DNA of 42,221 bases from JBBTVO01 sp038063195 (GTDB lineage: Bacteria; Patescibacteriota; Microgenomatia; Levybacterales; UBA12049), in contig JBBTVO010000010.1 of assembly GCA_038063195.1 (NCBI GenBank), positions 1 to 42,221 of the forward strand. The letters are read 5' to 3'. The notes under the pieces are model-generated. The model saw only the letters and a list, made by a program, of their open reading frames with translations. It was not told the origin of the DNA and did not search any database. Shown piece by piece: positions 1-6,003 of the stretch (positions are counted from its first letter, which is position 1; the number at the start of each line of letters is the position of its first letter). The position numbers and the translations under genes were made by a program.

Positions 1-54
1 TAGGACATCTGGTTTTCAGCCAGAGAATCAGGGGTTCGAATCCCCTTGGCGGTA
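1..54 (+). tRNA. tRNA-Glu (anticodon TTC), 5' part outside the window
   Basis: Only the 3' two thirds are present. The anticodon stem is TCTGG/CCAGA (8-12/20-24) around loop TTTTCAG, giving anticodon TTC. The T arm is AGGGG-TTCGAAT-CCCCT (30-46), followed by the 3' acceptor strand TGGCGGT (47-53) and discriminator A54. CCA is not encoded. The last 17 bases are part of a 47-bp sequence repeated exactly 404 bp downstream. Confidence 0.93.
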
Positions 55-84
55 CACTTCGGCAAGCTCAGTGCAAGCCAATTT
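38..84 (+). repeat. 47-bp direct repeat, copy 1 (tRNA-Glu 3' end plus REP-like hairpin)
   Basis: Identical to 442-488. Bases 38-54 are the end of tRNA-Glu and 55-84 are a REP-like element. The acceptor-strand bases TTGGC (46-50) pair with GCCAA (77-81), and CACT (55-58) pairs with AGTG (70-73), so the repeat as a whole can form a hairpin anchored on the tRNA end. It looks like the left attachment site or target duplication of the GIY-YIG cassette. Confidence 0.9.
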
Positions 85-87
85 GTT

Positions 88-93
88 TATAAT
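88..93 (+). promoter_or_regulatory. -10 box TATAAT for the GIY-YIG gene
   Basis: TATAAT lies exactly 6 nt before the ATG at 100, with no Shine-Dalgarno between, as expected for a leaderless transcript. No convincing -35 box is seen. Confidence 0.6.
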
Positions 94-99
94 TACTTC

Positions 100-387
100 A
101 TGTGGTTTGTTTATCTGCTTTTTTGCGACCACACATCTTTTTACATCGGGATAACGAATGATCTTCCTAAAAGAGTAGGCCAGCATAAAAATAAACTTAA
201 TAAATCAACAAAGGAATTTAATGAGATAGATTTAGTATATTGCGAAAAATACAATTCTAAATTTGAGGCAGCCAAAAGAGAAAAACAGCTAAAGGGTTGG
301 TCAAAAGCAAAGAAGCAAATGCTTGTCAACGGAAAACTTGGAATAAATACTTGTACTGAGTTCGCTGAAGAATTATTGCGGGGATGA
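100..387 (+). CDS. Small GIY-YIG endonuclease (UPF0213/YhbQ-like)
   Basis: A 95-residue single-domain GIY-YIG protein. The family core is intact: FVY at 3-5, YIG at 15-17, Arg25 and His29 in NDLPKRVGQH, and the metal-binding Glu61 in the REKQLKGW region. The reading frame extends upstream to 46 through a TTG codon, but that part is tRNA and repeat sequence. ATG100 is preferred because it sits 6 nt after a TATAAT box. The last residues (about 86-94) are encoded by REP-like sequence (352-372), so the C-terminus may have been rewritten by a repeat. The gene lies entirely between two 47-bp direct repeats, which suggests a tiny mobile cassette. GIY-YIG domains cut DNA; the target of this one is unknown. 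Confidence 0.85.
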   Translation: MWFVYLLFCDHTSFYIGITNDLPKRVGQHKNKLNKSTKEFNEIDLVYCEKYNSKFEAAKREKQLKGWSKAKKQMLVNGKLGINTCTEFAEELLRG

Positions 388-395
388 GAAGTTTA

Positions 396-440
396 CTCTG
401 AGCATTTCGGCGAGCTCAATACGAGCTGAAATAGCCGAAG
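396..440 (+). repeat. REP-like nested palindrome
   Basis: Nested inverted repeats: TTCGGC (406-411) with GCCGAA (434-439), and inside them AGCTC (414-418) with GAGCT (423-427). It lies between the GIY-YIG stop codon and the second direct repeat, inside the 404-bp unit. No T-tract follows, so it does not look like an intrinsic terminator. Confidence 0.7.
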
Positions 441-441
441 A

Positions 442-488
442 GAATCCCCTTGGCGGTACACTTCGGCAAGCTCAGTGCAAGCCAATTT
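442..488 (+). repeat. 47-bp direct repeat, copy 2 (right end of the GIY-YIG cassette)
   Basis: An exact copy of 38-84, including 17 bases of the tRNA-Glu 3' end that have no tRNA function here. Removing one 404-bp unit would leave tRNA-Glu followed by a single REP-like element. Confidence 0.9.
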
Positions 489-548
489 TCTTTTTTAAAG
501 TCTCCAAGTTTTTTGGTTTTGTATCTTAAAATTGAAGCTAAAATATGT

Positions 549-554
549 TATAAT
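549..554 (+). promoter_or_regulatory. -10 box TATAAT before the YkuK-like gene
   Basis: TATAAT is 8 nt upstream of the ATG at 563, consistent with a leaderless or near-leaderless mRNA. Confidence 0.55.
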
Positions 555-562
555 CATAAACT

Positions 563-1084
563 ATGGAAGTAAGCCGAGTCAAAAACGGATTATATCAAAG
601 CATTACCCACGGACAACTCAAAATTGAAGACGTCATATCATACATAAAGGCATTTCTTGAGGAAGATGCGGAAGCGCAGTACAGTCTTGTAATCGGCACT
701 GATTCGCACGAAAAAGCGGGCGTAAAAAATGGTGTCAAATCAATAAGCTTGGTTACCGCAATTCTCGTACATAGAAGAGGAACAGGCGGGAAATATTTTT
801 GGAAAAGATTTACTGCCGGAAATATTCATAGCCTGCGTGAAAAAATATATGCAGAAACAATGGGCTCTTTGGAATTTGCCTCAACCTTCGTACCTCTTCT
901 TAAGAAAACTTTAAACGGAAAAATGCCTGATTATGATCTTGAAATACATATTGACGTGGGAGAGCATGGAGATACACGAGACATGATAAAAGAAGTCGTA
1001 GGGATGGTGACAGGAAATGGTTATGTTGCAAAGACTAAGCCGGAGGCATACGGAGCTTCTTATGTAGCGGATAAACACACATAA
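563..1084 (+). CDS. YkuK-family (DUF458) RNase H-like protein
   Basis: 173 residues, recognised as the YkuK/DUF458 family (RNase H-like fold) from the GTDSHE segment (about residues 45-50), which carries the first acidic residue, and the C-terminal block IHIDVGEHGDTRDM followed by a Gly-rich KTKPEAYGASYVADKH tail. The family is predicted to have an RNase H-like fold; its substrate is not established. Length matches the usual 150-180 residues. The start is supported by the -10 box 8 nt upstream. The downstream gap holds CTAGT-type repeats and then a metallopeptidase gene on the same strand. Confidence 0.8.
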   Translation: MEVSRVKNGLYQSITHGQLKIEDVISYIKAFLEEDAEAQYSLVIGTDSHEKAGVKNGVKSISLVTAILVHRRGTGGKYFWKRFTAGNIHSLREKIYAETMGSLEFASTFVPLLKKTLNGKMPDYDLEIHIDVGEHGDTRDMIKEVVGMVTGNGYVAKTKPEAYGASYVADKHT

Positions 1085-1135
1085 AGCAGAACTTAGTTAT
1101 TAGATATTAGTTAATAGTAAAACAGCATGTACGAA

Positions 1136-1167
1136 ACTAGTATCTGGCAACTAGTATCTAGTAACTA
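1136..1167 (+). repeat. Tandem 14-bp ACTAGTATCT repeats
   Basis: Two near-identical 14-bp units (1136-1149 and 1150-1163) begin ACTAGTATCT, followed by a partial ACTA. Further TTAGTTA-type variants lie just upstream (about 1090-1120). The run ends 7 nt before the next start codon. Related sequence recurs before the gene at 1585. Confidence 0.6.
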
Positions 1168-1173
1168 TTTATT

Positions 1174-1557
1174 ATGGAATGGGAAGAAGCGGATGACGTA
1201 AAAAAAGATATAAAGAAAATTTTAAGAGTAATCTCTCTGCCTCATATTGATCCCTCAAGAATTTTCTGTTTTAGAACTCAGGGATCAAGATCAAGAGCTT
1301 ATGCAAGAGTCTGGTCTATGCCTAAGATCTTCCAAAGAGCACTCGGCATAAAACCTGCTTATGTAATCGAAGTTCTTTCCAAATACTATGACAAATTAGA
1401 TGATGACAACAGAAAGAAGGTTTTGATTCATGAGCTTCTTCATATTCCGAAGAATTTTTCAGGCGCACTACTTCCCCACCGTTCGCGCGGAAGACATTTA
1501 GGAGCCTTGGCAAATAAACTTTTTAAAGAATACAAAGCAGCAGCAACTAGCCACTAG
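1174..1557 (+). CDS. Putative zinc metallopeptidase (phage-type/PhageMetallopep-like)
   Basis: 127 residues with the zincin motif HELLHIP (HExxH near residue 88) and a further His-rich stretch (HRSRGRH) about 15-20 residues later that could supply the third ligand. This resembles small putative metallopeptidases of the PhageMetallopep family, whose substrates are unknown. No signal peptide or membrane segment is visible. The last codons (AATSH and the stop) are written by an ACTAGT-type repeat that overlaps the 3' end, so the C-terminus may have been altered by repeat insertion. It sits between the YkuK-like gene and holA on the same strand. Confidence 0.7.
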   Translation: MEWEEADDVKKDIKKILRVISLPHIDPSRIFCFRTQGSRSRAYARVWSMPKIFQRALGIKPAYVIEVLSKYYDKLDDDNRKKVLIHELLHIPKNFSGALLPHRSRGRHLGALANKLFKEYKAAATSH

Positions 1558-1569
1558 TTACTAGTTGCT
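1542..1569 (+). repeat. Hairpin of ACTAGT-type repeat
   Basis: A perfect 9-bp inverted repeat, AGCAACTAG (1542-1550) and CTAGTTGCT (1561-1569), with a loop that itself contains ACTAGT. It covers the metallopeptidase stop codon. The following sequence up to the ATG at 1585 resembles that before the ATG at 1174 (both run AACTA..TTATTATG). No T-tract follows. Confidence 0.65.
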
Positions 1570-1584
1570 AGGAACTACTTTATT

Positions 1585-2274
1585 ATGATTACTATAATTC
1601 ATGGAGACAGTACTGATGAATCGCGGAATTATTTTTTTGATTTCAAGAAATCTTTCCCCAACCTTACTTCATTTGAAGGTACGGGTATAAATAAGGATGA
1701 TTTAAACAATCTTTTTCAGGGAGAAAATTTATTCTTTGAGGAGAAGAATGCTTCTATTGAAAACTTCTTATCAAAAAATAAACCAAGCAAAAGTCTTGAC
1801 GAAATAATTGAAATATTAAACGCAAATAGTAAAACCTCGAATATTATTCTTTGGGAAGAAAAAGAAATTGGAAAAAGAATGCTTGATAAATTCCCCAAAG
1901 CAAGCATACAGACCTTTAAAATACCGAAATTGATATTTAATTTTCTCGACGCGATTGCGCCCAATAACGGACAGAATCTTGTAAAATTATTCCACGATCT
2001 TCTGAAAAATAGTCCGATAGAGATTATAATCTATATGATTACAAGGCAATTGCGCATTTTGATTGCTTTAAAAGATAAAAATCAAAGCATTGATGAAATT
2101 TCAAAGATAATGTCATGGCAAAGAAGTAGGCTTGAAAATCAAGCCAGTCAATTTACTTCTGAAAAATTAATAAATATTTATGAAAAGCTTTACAGCATAG
2201 ACTCTTCGCAAAAAACCGGTAAATTAAATATGCCTACAGCAGACGCCATTGACATTTTTTTACTCAATATCTAA
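1585..2274 (+). CDS. holA: DNA polymerase III delta subunit (HolA-like)
   Basis: 229 residues. The layout fits HolA: an N-terminal ITIIHGDSTDES start where clamp-loader delta has its P-loop-like strand, a middle region ending in KIPKLIFNFLDAI, and a helical C-terminal collar (ITRQLRILIALKD, then MSWQRSRLENQA, with a terminal TADAIDIFLLNI). It is well short of the roughly 340-residue E. coli protein, as is common in reduced genomes. HolA opens the beta clamp as part of the clamp loader. The assignment rests on family style rather than a unique motif, so another AAA+-like orphan is possible. The end of the gene carries the promoter of the next one. Confidence 0.7.
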   Translation: MITIIHGDSTDESRNYFFDFKKSFPNLTSFEGTGINKDDLNNLFQGENLFFEEKNASIENFLSKNKPSKSLDEIIEILNANSKTSNIILWEEKEIGKRMLDKFPKASIQTFKIPKLIFNFLDAIAPNNGQNLVKLFHDLLKNSPIEIIIYMITRQLRILIALKDKNQSIDEISKIMSWQRSRLENQASQFTSEKLINIYEKLYSIDSSQKTGKLNMPTADAIDIFLLNI

Positions 2275-2277
2275 TAT
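2249..2277 (+). promoter_or_regulatory. Promoter of the phosphohexomutase gene
   Basis: A consensus -35 TTGACA (2249-2254), 17-nt spacer, and -10 TAATAT (2272-2277), with an alternative TATAAT at 2275-2280. Transcription would start at about 2284-2287, at the ATG at 2286. The promoter overlaps the holA stop codon. Confidence 0.75.
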
Positions 2278-2285
2278 AATTAAAT

Positions 2286-4106
2286 ATGTCTCCTGATGTC
2301 TTCAATGTATTAGAAACCGCATTTCAAAAAAAGAAGCTAAATAAGACTGCATATTTCGAGATTAAAAAATGGCTCGTGGATCCTGAATTTGAAGAATTTA
2401 AAGAAGATTTAATGGAAAAAATCAAAAATTCTAACTGGGAGGATCTTATGGATAGCTTCTATAGAGTTTTGATTTTCGGAACAGGTGGTCTTCGAGGAGC
2501 CATGGATATAGGAACAAATAGAATTAATACCTACATGATAAGATGGGCGTCTCAAGCATACTCTCAATATTTATTGAAACACAAACCGAAGGTTGTATCG
2601 CGGGGAGTAGCTATAGCATACGACAGCCGACATAATTCTAAAAAATTTATGGAAGAAACTGCTCGAGTACTCGCCGCAAACAGCATTCCAGTATATATAT
2701 ACAACTACTACAAAGCTACTCCACAGTTATCGTTTACGGTAAGAGAGCTAGAGTGTGCGGGGGGAATTGTTCTAACTGCAAGCCATAACCCACCGGAATT
2801 TAATGGATATAAGGTTTATGATGAAAACGGAGTTCAGGTGCTTCCAGACGTAGGACTTCAAATTGAAGAACAATTTAATAATATCAAACACATAAGAAAG
2901 GTTGATTTTAATGAAGCTGTAAGCAATAAGATTATAAAATATATTTCAAGAGATGTAGATAGAAAGTTCATTCTATCCGCAAAAAGAGCTTCAACTTATG
3001 ATGGGAAAGATGTTAAGATAGTGTTCTCTCCTCTTCATGGTGTTGGATCTCAGTCTGTTCTACCAGTATTGAACGAATTGGGCTTTAAAGACATACATTG
3101 CGTAGAAGATCAGATGAGTCTTGATGGAGATTTCCCTAAAGTCGAGGATCACTTTCCTAACCCTGAATTCCCTATCGTTTATACAAAGGCAATTGAACTT
3201 GCTAGGAAAATTAAAGCGGACATTGTTCTTGTTTCCGATCCCGATGCAGATAGGCTTGGGATGGCTATTCCAGATAGGAACGGGAAATGGACTCCTCTAA
3301 GCGGAAACCAAGGAGCCGTATTAATGGAATATTTCCTACTGGAAAATCTTTCTAAATCAAAAAATCTACCTACCAATCCCGTTTTGGTTAAAACATCTGT
3401 TACGACTGACCTTTTTAAAGATATTGGTGAGAGCTTCGGTGCTGAAGTAATCGGTGACCTCCTTGTGGGATTTAAGTTCATCGGAGATAGAATACAAAAT
3501 CTTCCAAAAGAAAAAAACTTTTTATTCGCTGCCGAGGAAAGCGTCGGATATCTTTTTGGAAATGCATATCGGGATAAAGGGGCGGAAACTCCGGCTGTTA
3601 TCGCTGCAGAAATGGCTGGTTACTGCAAAGACAATAATATTTCCCCCATGGACATGCTTGAGTCCATTTACGAAAGATACGGATACTATGCTGAGAGATT
3701 GTTCTATAAAGTAATCGAAGGTTTTGGAGCATTTGATCAAATGAATCTTGCAATGGAAAAATTAAGAGAAAATCTTCCAAAGGAAATAGGCGAAAAAAAA
3801 GTTATTAAAGTGCTTGATAGACTAACTGGAGAAGTAAGAGACGGTCAGACTGGAAAATTAATAGAGACCAGAAATTGGGATAAAGGCGACATGCTTTCAT
3901 TTTTCTTAACTGATGACGAAAGAACCGTGATCCATACTCGCCCTTCAGGTACGGAATCAAAGATGAAATACTATACTATGGTAAAAGGTAAGCTTCAAAA
4001 CAAAACCAAAGAAGAGATAATGAAAGAAGCGCAAGTCTATGAGGAATCGATAGCTAGAATTTTTGAAAAAATACTTGCCGAAATTAAAGTTGATGTATTT
4101 AATTAG
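2286..4106 (+). CDS. Phosphoglucomutase/phosphomannomutase (alpha-D-phosphohexomutase)
   Basis: 606 residues with all four active-site loops: the phosphoserine loop TASHNPPEFNGYKVY (Ser166), the Mg loop DPDADRLG (Asp318, 320, 322), the sugar loop EESVGY (Glu417-Ser419) and the phosphate loop RPSGTESK (Arg552-Ser558). The enzyme interconverts hexose 1- and 6-phosphates. Its length fits the longer phosphoglucomutase-2-like (PgcA-like) branch rather than the roughly 450-residue ManB/GlmM type. It has its own TTGACA promoter and heads a same-strand block with an IMPase-like gene, a PGI/PMI and an enolase-like gene. Whether it prefers glucose or mannose cannot be read from sequence. Confidence 0.92.
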   Translation: MSPDVFNVLETAFQKKKLNKTAYFEIKKWLVDPEFEEFKEDLMEKIKNSNWEDLMDSFYRVLIFGTGGLRGAMDIGTNRINTYMIRWASQAYSQYLLKHKPKVVSRGVAIAYDSRHNSKKFMEETARVLAANSIPVYIYNYYKATPQLSFTVRELECAGGIVLTASHNPPEFNGYKVYDENGVQVLPDVGLQIEEQFNNIKHIRKVDFNEAVSNKIIKYISRDVDRKFILSAKRASTYDGKDVKIVFSPLHGVGSQSVLPVLNELGFKDIHCVEDQMSLDGDFPKVEDHFPNPEFPIVYTKAIELARKIKADIVLVSDPDADRLGMAIPDRNGKWTPLSGNQGAVLMEYFLLENLSKSKNLPTNPVLVKTSVTTDLFKDIGESFGAEVIGDLLVGFKFIGDRIQNLPKEKNFLFAAEESVGYLFGNAYRDKGAETPAVIAAEMAGYCKDNNISPMDMLESIYERYGYYAERLFYKVIEGFGAFDQMNLAMEKLRENLPKEIGEKKVIKVLDRLTGEVRDGQTGKLIETRNWDKGDMLSFFLTDDERTVIHTRPSGTESKMKYYTMVKGKLQNKTKEEIMKEAQVYEESIARIFEKILAEIKVDVFN

Positions 4107-4117
4107 AGCATTTCCAA

Positions 4118-4123
4118 TATTTT
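4118..4123 (+). promoter_or_regulatory. Possible -10 box TATTTT before the IMPase-like gene
   Basis: TATTTT lies exactly 6 nt before the ATG at 4130, matching the spacing at other starts in the window. The box is weak and read-through from the upstream gene is equally likely. Confidence 0.3.
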
Positions 4124-4129
4124 CTTAAT

Positions 4130-4894
4130 ATGTTGAAAATCGCAAAAGAAGCAGGAGTAGACGCCGGAAAAATTTTATTAGATTACTACTCAGTTGGTAA
4201 GACTGGTGTCATTAGCTCAAAAGGTGCTATAGATAAAGTCACTGAGGCAGATAAGAAATCTGAGTTACAAATTAGGAAAATTCTCCATGCAAATTTTCCA
4301 AACCATGGATTTATAGGAGAAGAATTTGGAGAAGTTGTAGGGAAAAGTGACTATCGTTGGTATGTGGATCCTCTCTGTGGCACTTTTAATTTCATACATA
4401 ACCTTCCAGAATTTGGTATATCGATAGGATTAACATATAAAAATGAAATTATTCTGGGAGTAACTTATATCCCAGTACTAAATGAGTTATTTTGGGCAGA
4501 AAAGAGCAAAGGTGCTTTCATGAATGGAAAGAAAATTAAAGTATCAAAAACTTCCTTGTTTTCAAACTCCATGCTTAGTGCTGACTTTGGAGCTAAATCT
4601 GAAAAAAGATTAAATGAATTTAAGTATATCGAGAAAGTTATTTCTAAATGTGAATACGTAAGGATCGGAGGCTCTTACCCATATCAATTGAGTAGACTTG
4701 CAATGGGAAAATTTGACGGTCACTTTGAGGTCAGAGTTCCACCTCTGCACAGAGCTGCCTCTATGATAATTGTCGAGGAGGCTGGAGGAAAAGTGACTAA
4801 TTTTAAAAATAAACGTTCAACAATCAATGACGATGATATTGTATGTAGTAATGGAATAATACATAATGAATTAATTAGTATATTAAATACTTAA
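4130..4894 (+). CDS. Inositol monophosphatase-family protein with altered metal site
   Basis: 254 residues with the full IMPase fold signature: VTEAD (37-41), GEE (63-65), the DPxxGTxNF motif at 80-88, and EEAGG (216-220). Family members use Mg2+ ions held by Glu (GEE) and three Asp residues. Here the second Asp of the DP(I/L)DGT motif is Cys83 (DPLCGTFNF), and the Asp of the WDxAAG motif is His207 (PPLHRAAS). Both are ligands of the second metal. The rest of the protein is well preserved and the frame is open, so this is not simple decay. It may have switched metal or chemistry, or be a non-catalytic regulator or sugar-phosphate binder. It starts 1 nt before PGI/PMI's neighbour boundary, in an apparent operon. 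Confidence 0.85.
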   Translation: MLKIAKEAGVDAGKILLDYYSVGKTGVISSKGAIDKVTEADKKSELQIRKILHANFPNHGFIGEEFGEVVGKSDYRWYVDPLCGTFNFIHNLPEFGISIGLTYKNEIILGVTYIPVLNELFWAEKSKGAFMNGKKIKVSKTSLFSNSMLSADFGAKSEKRLNEFKYIEKVISKCEYVRIGGSYPYQLSRLAMGKFDGHFEVRVPPLHRAASMIIVEEAGGKVTNFKNKRSTINDDDIVCSNGIIHNELISILNT

Positions 4895-4895
4895 A

Positions 4896-5945
4896 ATGAT
4901 AGATTTAAATGATAAAAATGCTATTGCTTCTATAGATAAATCTGATTTGCGTCAGGTAATAATTGATTTTCCGGATCAGTTCGCAGAGGGAATAAGAATT
5001 GCTAAGAATATAAAACTCGAGGGTAAGTTTGAGAGCGTTACAGTTTCAGGAATGGGTGGATCTGCGCTTCCTGCGAATTTGCTCAAGATTTATTGTAACA
5101 GTCTTTTTAAAACCCATCCAAACTACAAGCATTTTGAAATTTACATTAATAGATATTATTCACTTCCTCCGGAAAGTTATAGCAATAATACGCTTAATCT
5201 TATTTCTTCCTACTCCGGTAACACAGAGGAAACAATTAGCTCGCTTGAGGAAGCAAAGATAAGCGGGATGCCGTTCATAGGATTATCAAGCGGCGGGAAA
5301 ATTGAAGAACTTTGTAGTAAATATGAGGCGCCTCACATCAAGCTCCCAATTCCAAATCCTTCTTTTCAGCCCAGAATGGGCACGGGTTATTTTTTTGGTG
5401 CTATTCTTAAGGTATTGATAAATCACGGTCTTCTTCCTGATGTATCCCAAGAGGTTATCAATATTTCTGAAAAACTCAAAGCTTATACTAAGAGAAGTGA
5501 AGCAGAAGGAAAAGTTTTGGCAAGAAAGATCATGGGTAAAACACCCATTGTTTACTCCTCTCCTAAATATAAATCAGTTGCTATGGTTTGGAAAATAAAA
5601 ATTAACGAAAATTCAAAAACTCCAGCTTTTTGGAACTTTTTCCCCGAACTTAACCACAATGAAATGGTAGGTTTTACTAATCCGCAAGGAAAATTTTTAA
5701 TAATTATGCTTAAGGATCCATCAGATAGTCCGCTGAATCGAAAAAGATACAAAGCTACAGCAAGCTTAATATCTTTCAAAGGAATTGAGAGCGTGATCTT
5801 AGAAATGCAGGGAGAATCTGTTTTTGAAAAAATATTTTCAAGCATCGCTCTTTCTGACTGGACATCATACTATCTTGCTCTTTTATACGGTCAGGACCCA
5901 ACACCGGTAGATCTAGTTGAAGAATTTAAAAAAATAATTGCTTAG
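4896..5945 (+). CDS. Bifunctional phosphoglucose/phosphomannose isomerase
   Basis: 349 residues with two SIS-type sugar isomerase domains. Visible motifs are GMGGSALPA (about 52-60) and SYSGNTEET (about 104-112), which bind the sugar phosphate, and PELNHNE (about 252-258), which carries the catalytic Glu and His of the PGI/PMI family. A conserved terminal Lys lies in the final EEFKKII segment. The enzyme interconverts fructose 6-phosphate with glucose 6-phosphate and mannose 6-phosphate. The ATG is 1 nt after the IMPase-like stop codon, so the two are co-transcribed and probably translationally coupled. With the phosphohexomutase upstream it can feed nucleotide-sugar synthesis. Confidence 0.88.
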   Translation: MIDLNDKNAIASIDKSDLRQVIIDFPDQFAEGIRIAKNIKLEGKFESVTVSGMGGSALPANLLKIYCNSLFKTHPNYKHFEIYINRYYSLPPESYSNNTLNLISSYSGNTEETISSLEEAKISGMPFIGLSSGGKIEELCSKYEAPHIKLPIPNPSFQPRMGTGYFFGAILKVLINHGLLPDVSQEVINISEKLKAYTKRSEAEGKVLARKIMGKTPIVYSSPKYKSVAMVWKIKINENSKTPAFWNFFPELNHNEMVGFTNPQGKFLIIMLKDPSDSPLNRKRYKATASLISFKGIESVILEMQGESVFEKIFSSIALSDWTSYYLALLYGQDPTPVDLVEEFKKIIA

Positions 5946-5991
5946 CTGATGTAAGTATCTAATTTTCTTTCCCATTTCCGAAGAATAAGTA

Positions 5992-5997
5992 TATACT
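5992..5997 (+). promoter_or_regulatory. -10 box TATACT before the enolase-like gene
   Basis: TATACT is exactly 6 nt upstream of the ATG at 6004. A weak TTCCCA lies 17 nt further upstream (5969-5974). This suggests a leaderless transcript separate from the upstream block. Confidence 0.5.
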
Positions 5998-6003
5998 TCT
6001 TGT

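Noticed and set aside
46..99. N-terminal extension of the GIY-YIG protein from TTG 46
   Set aside because: It translates the tRNA-Glu acceptor strand and the repeat, and overlaps the promoter of the gene.
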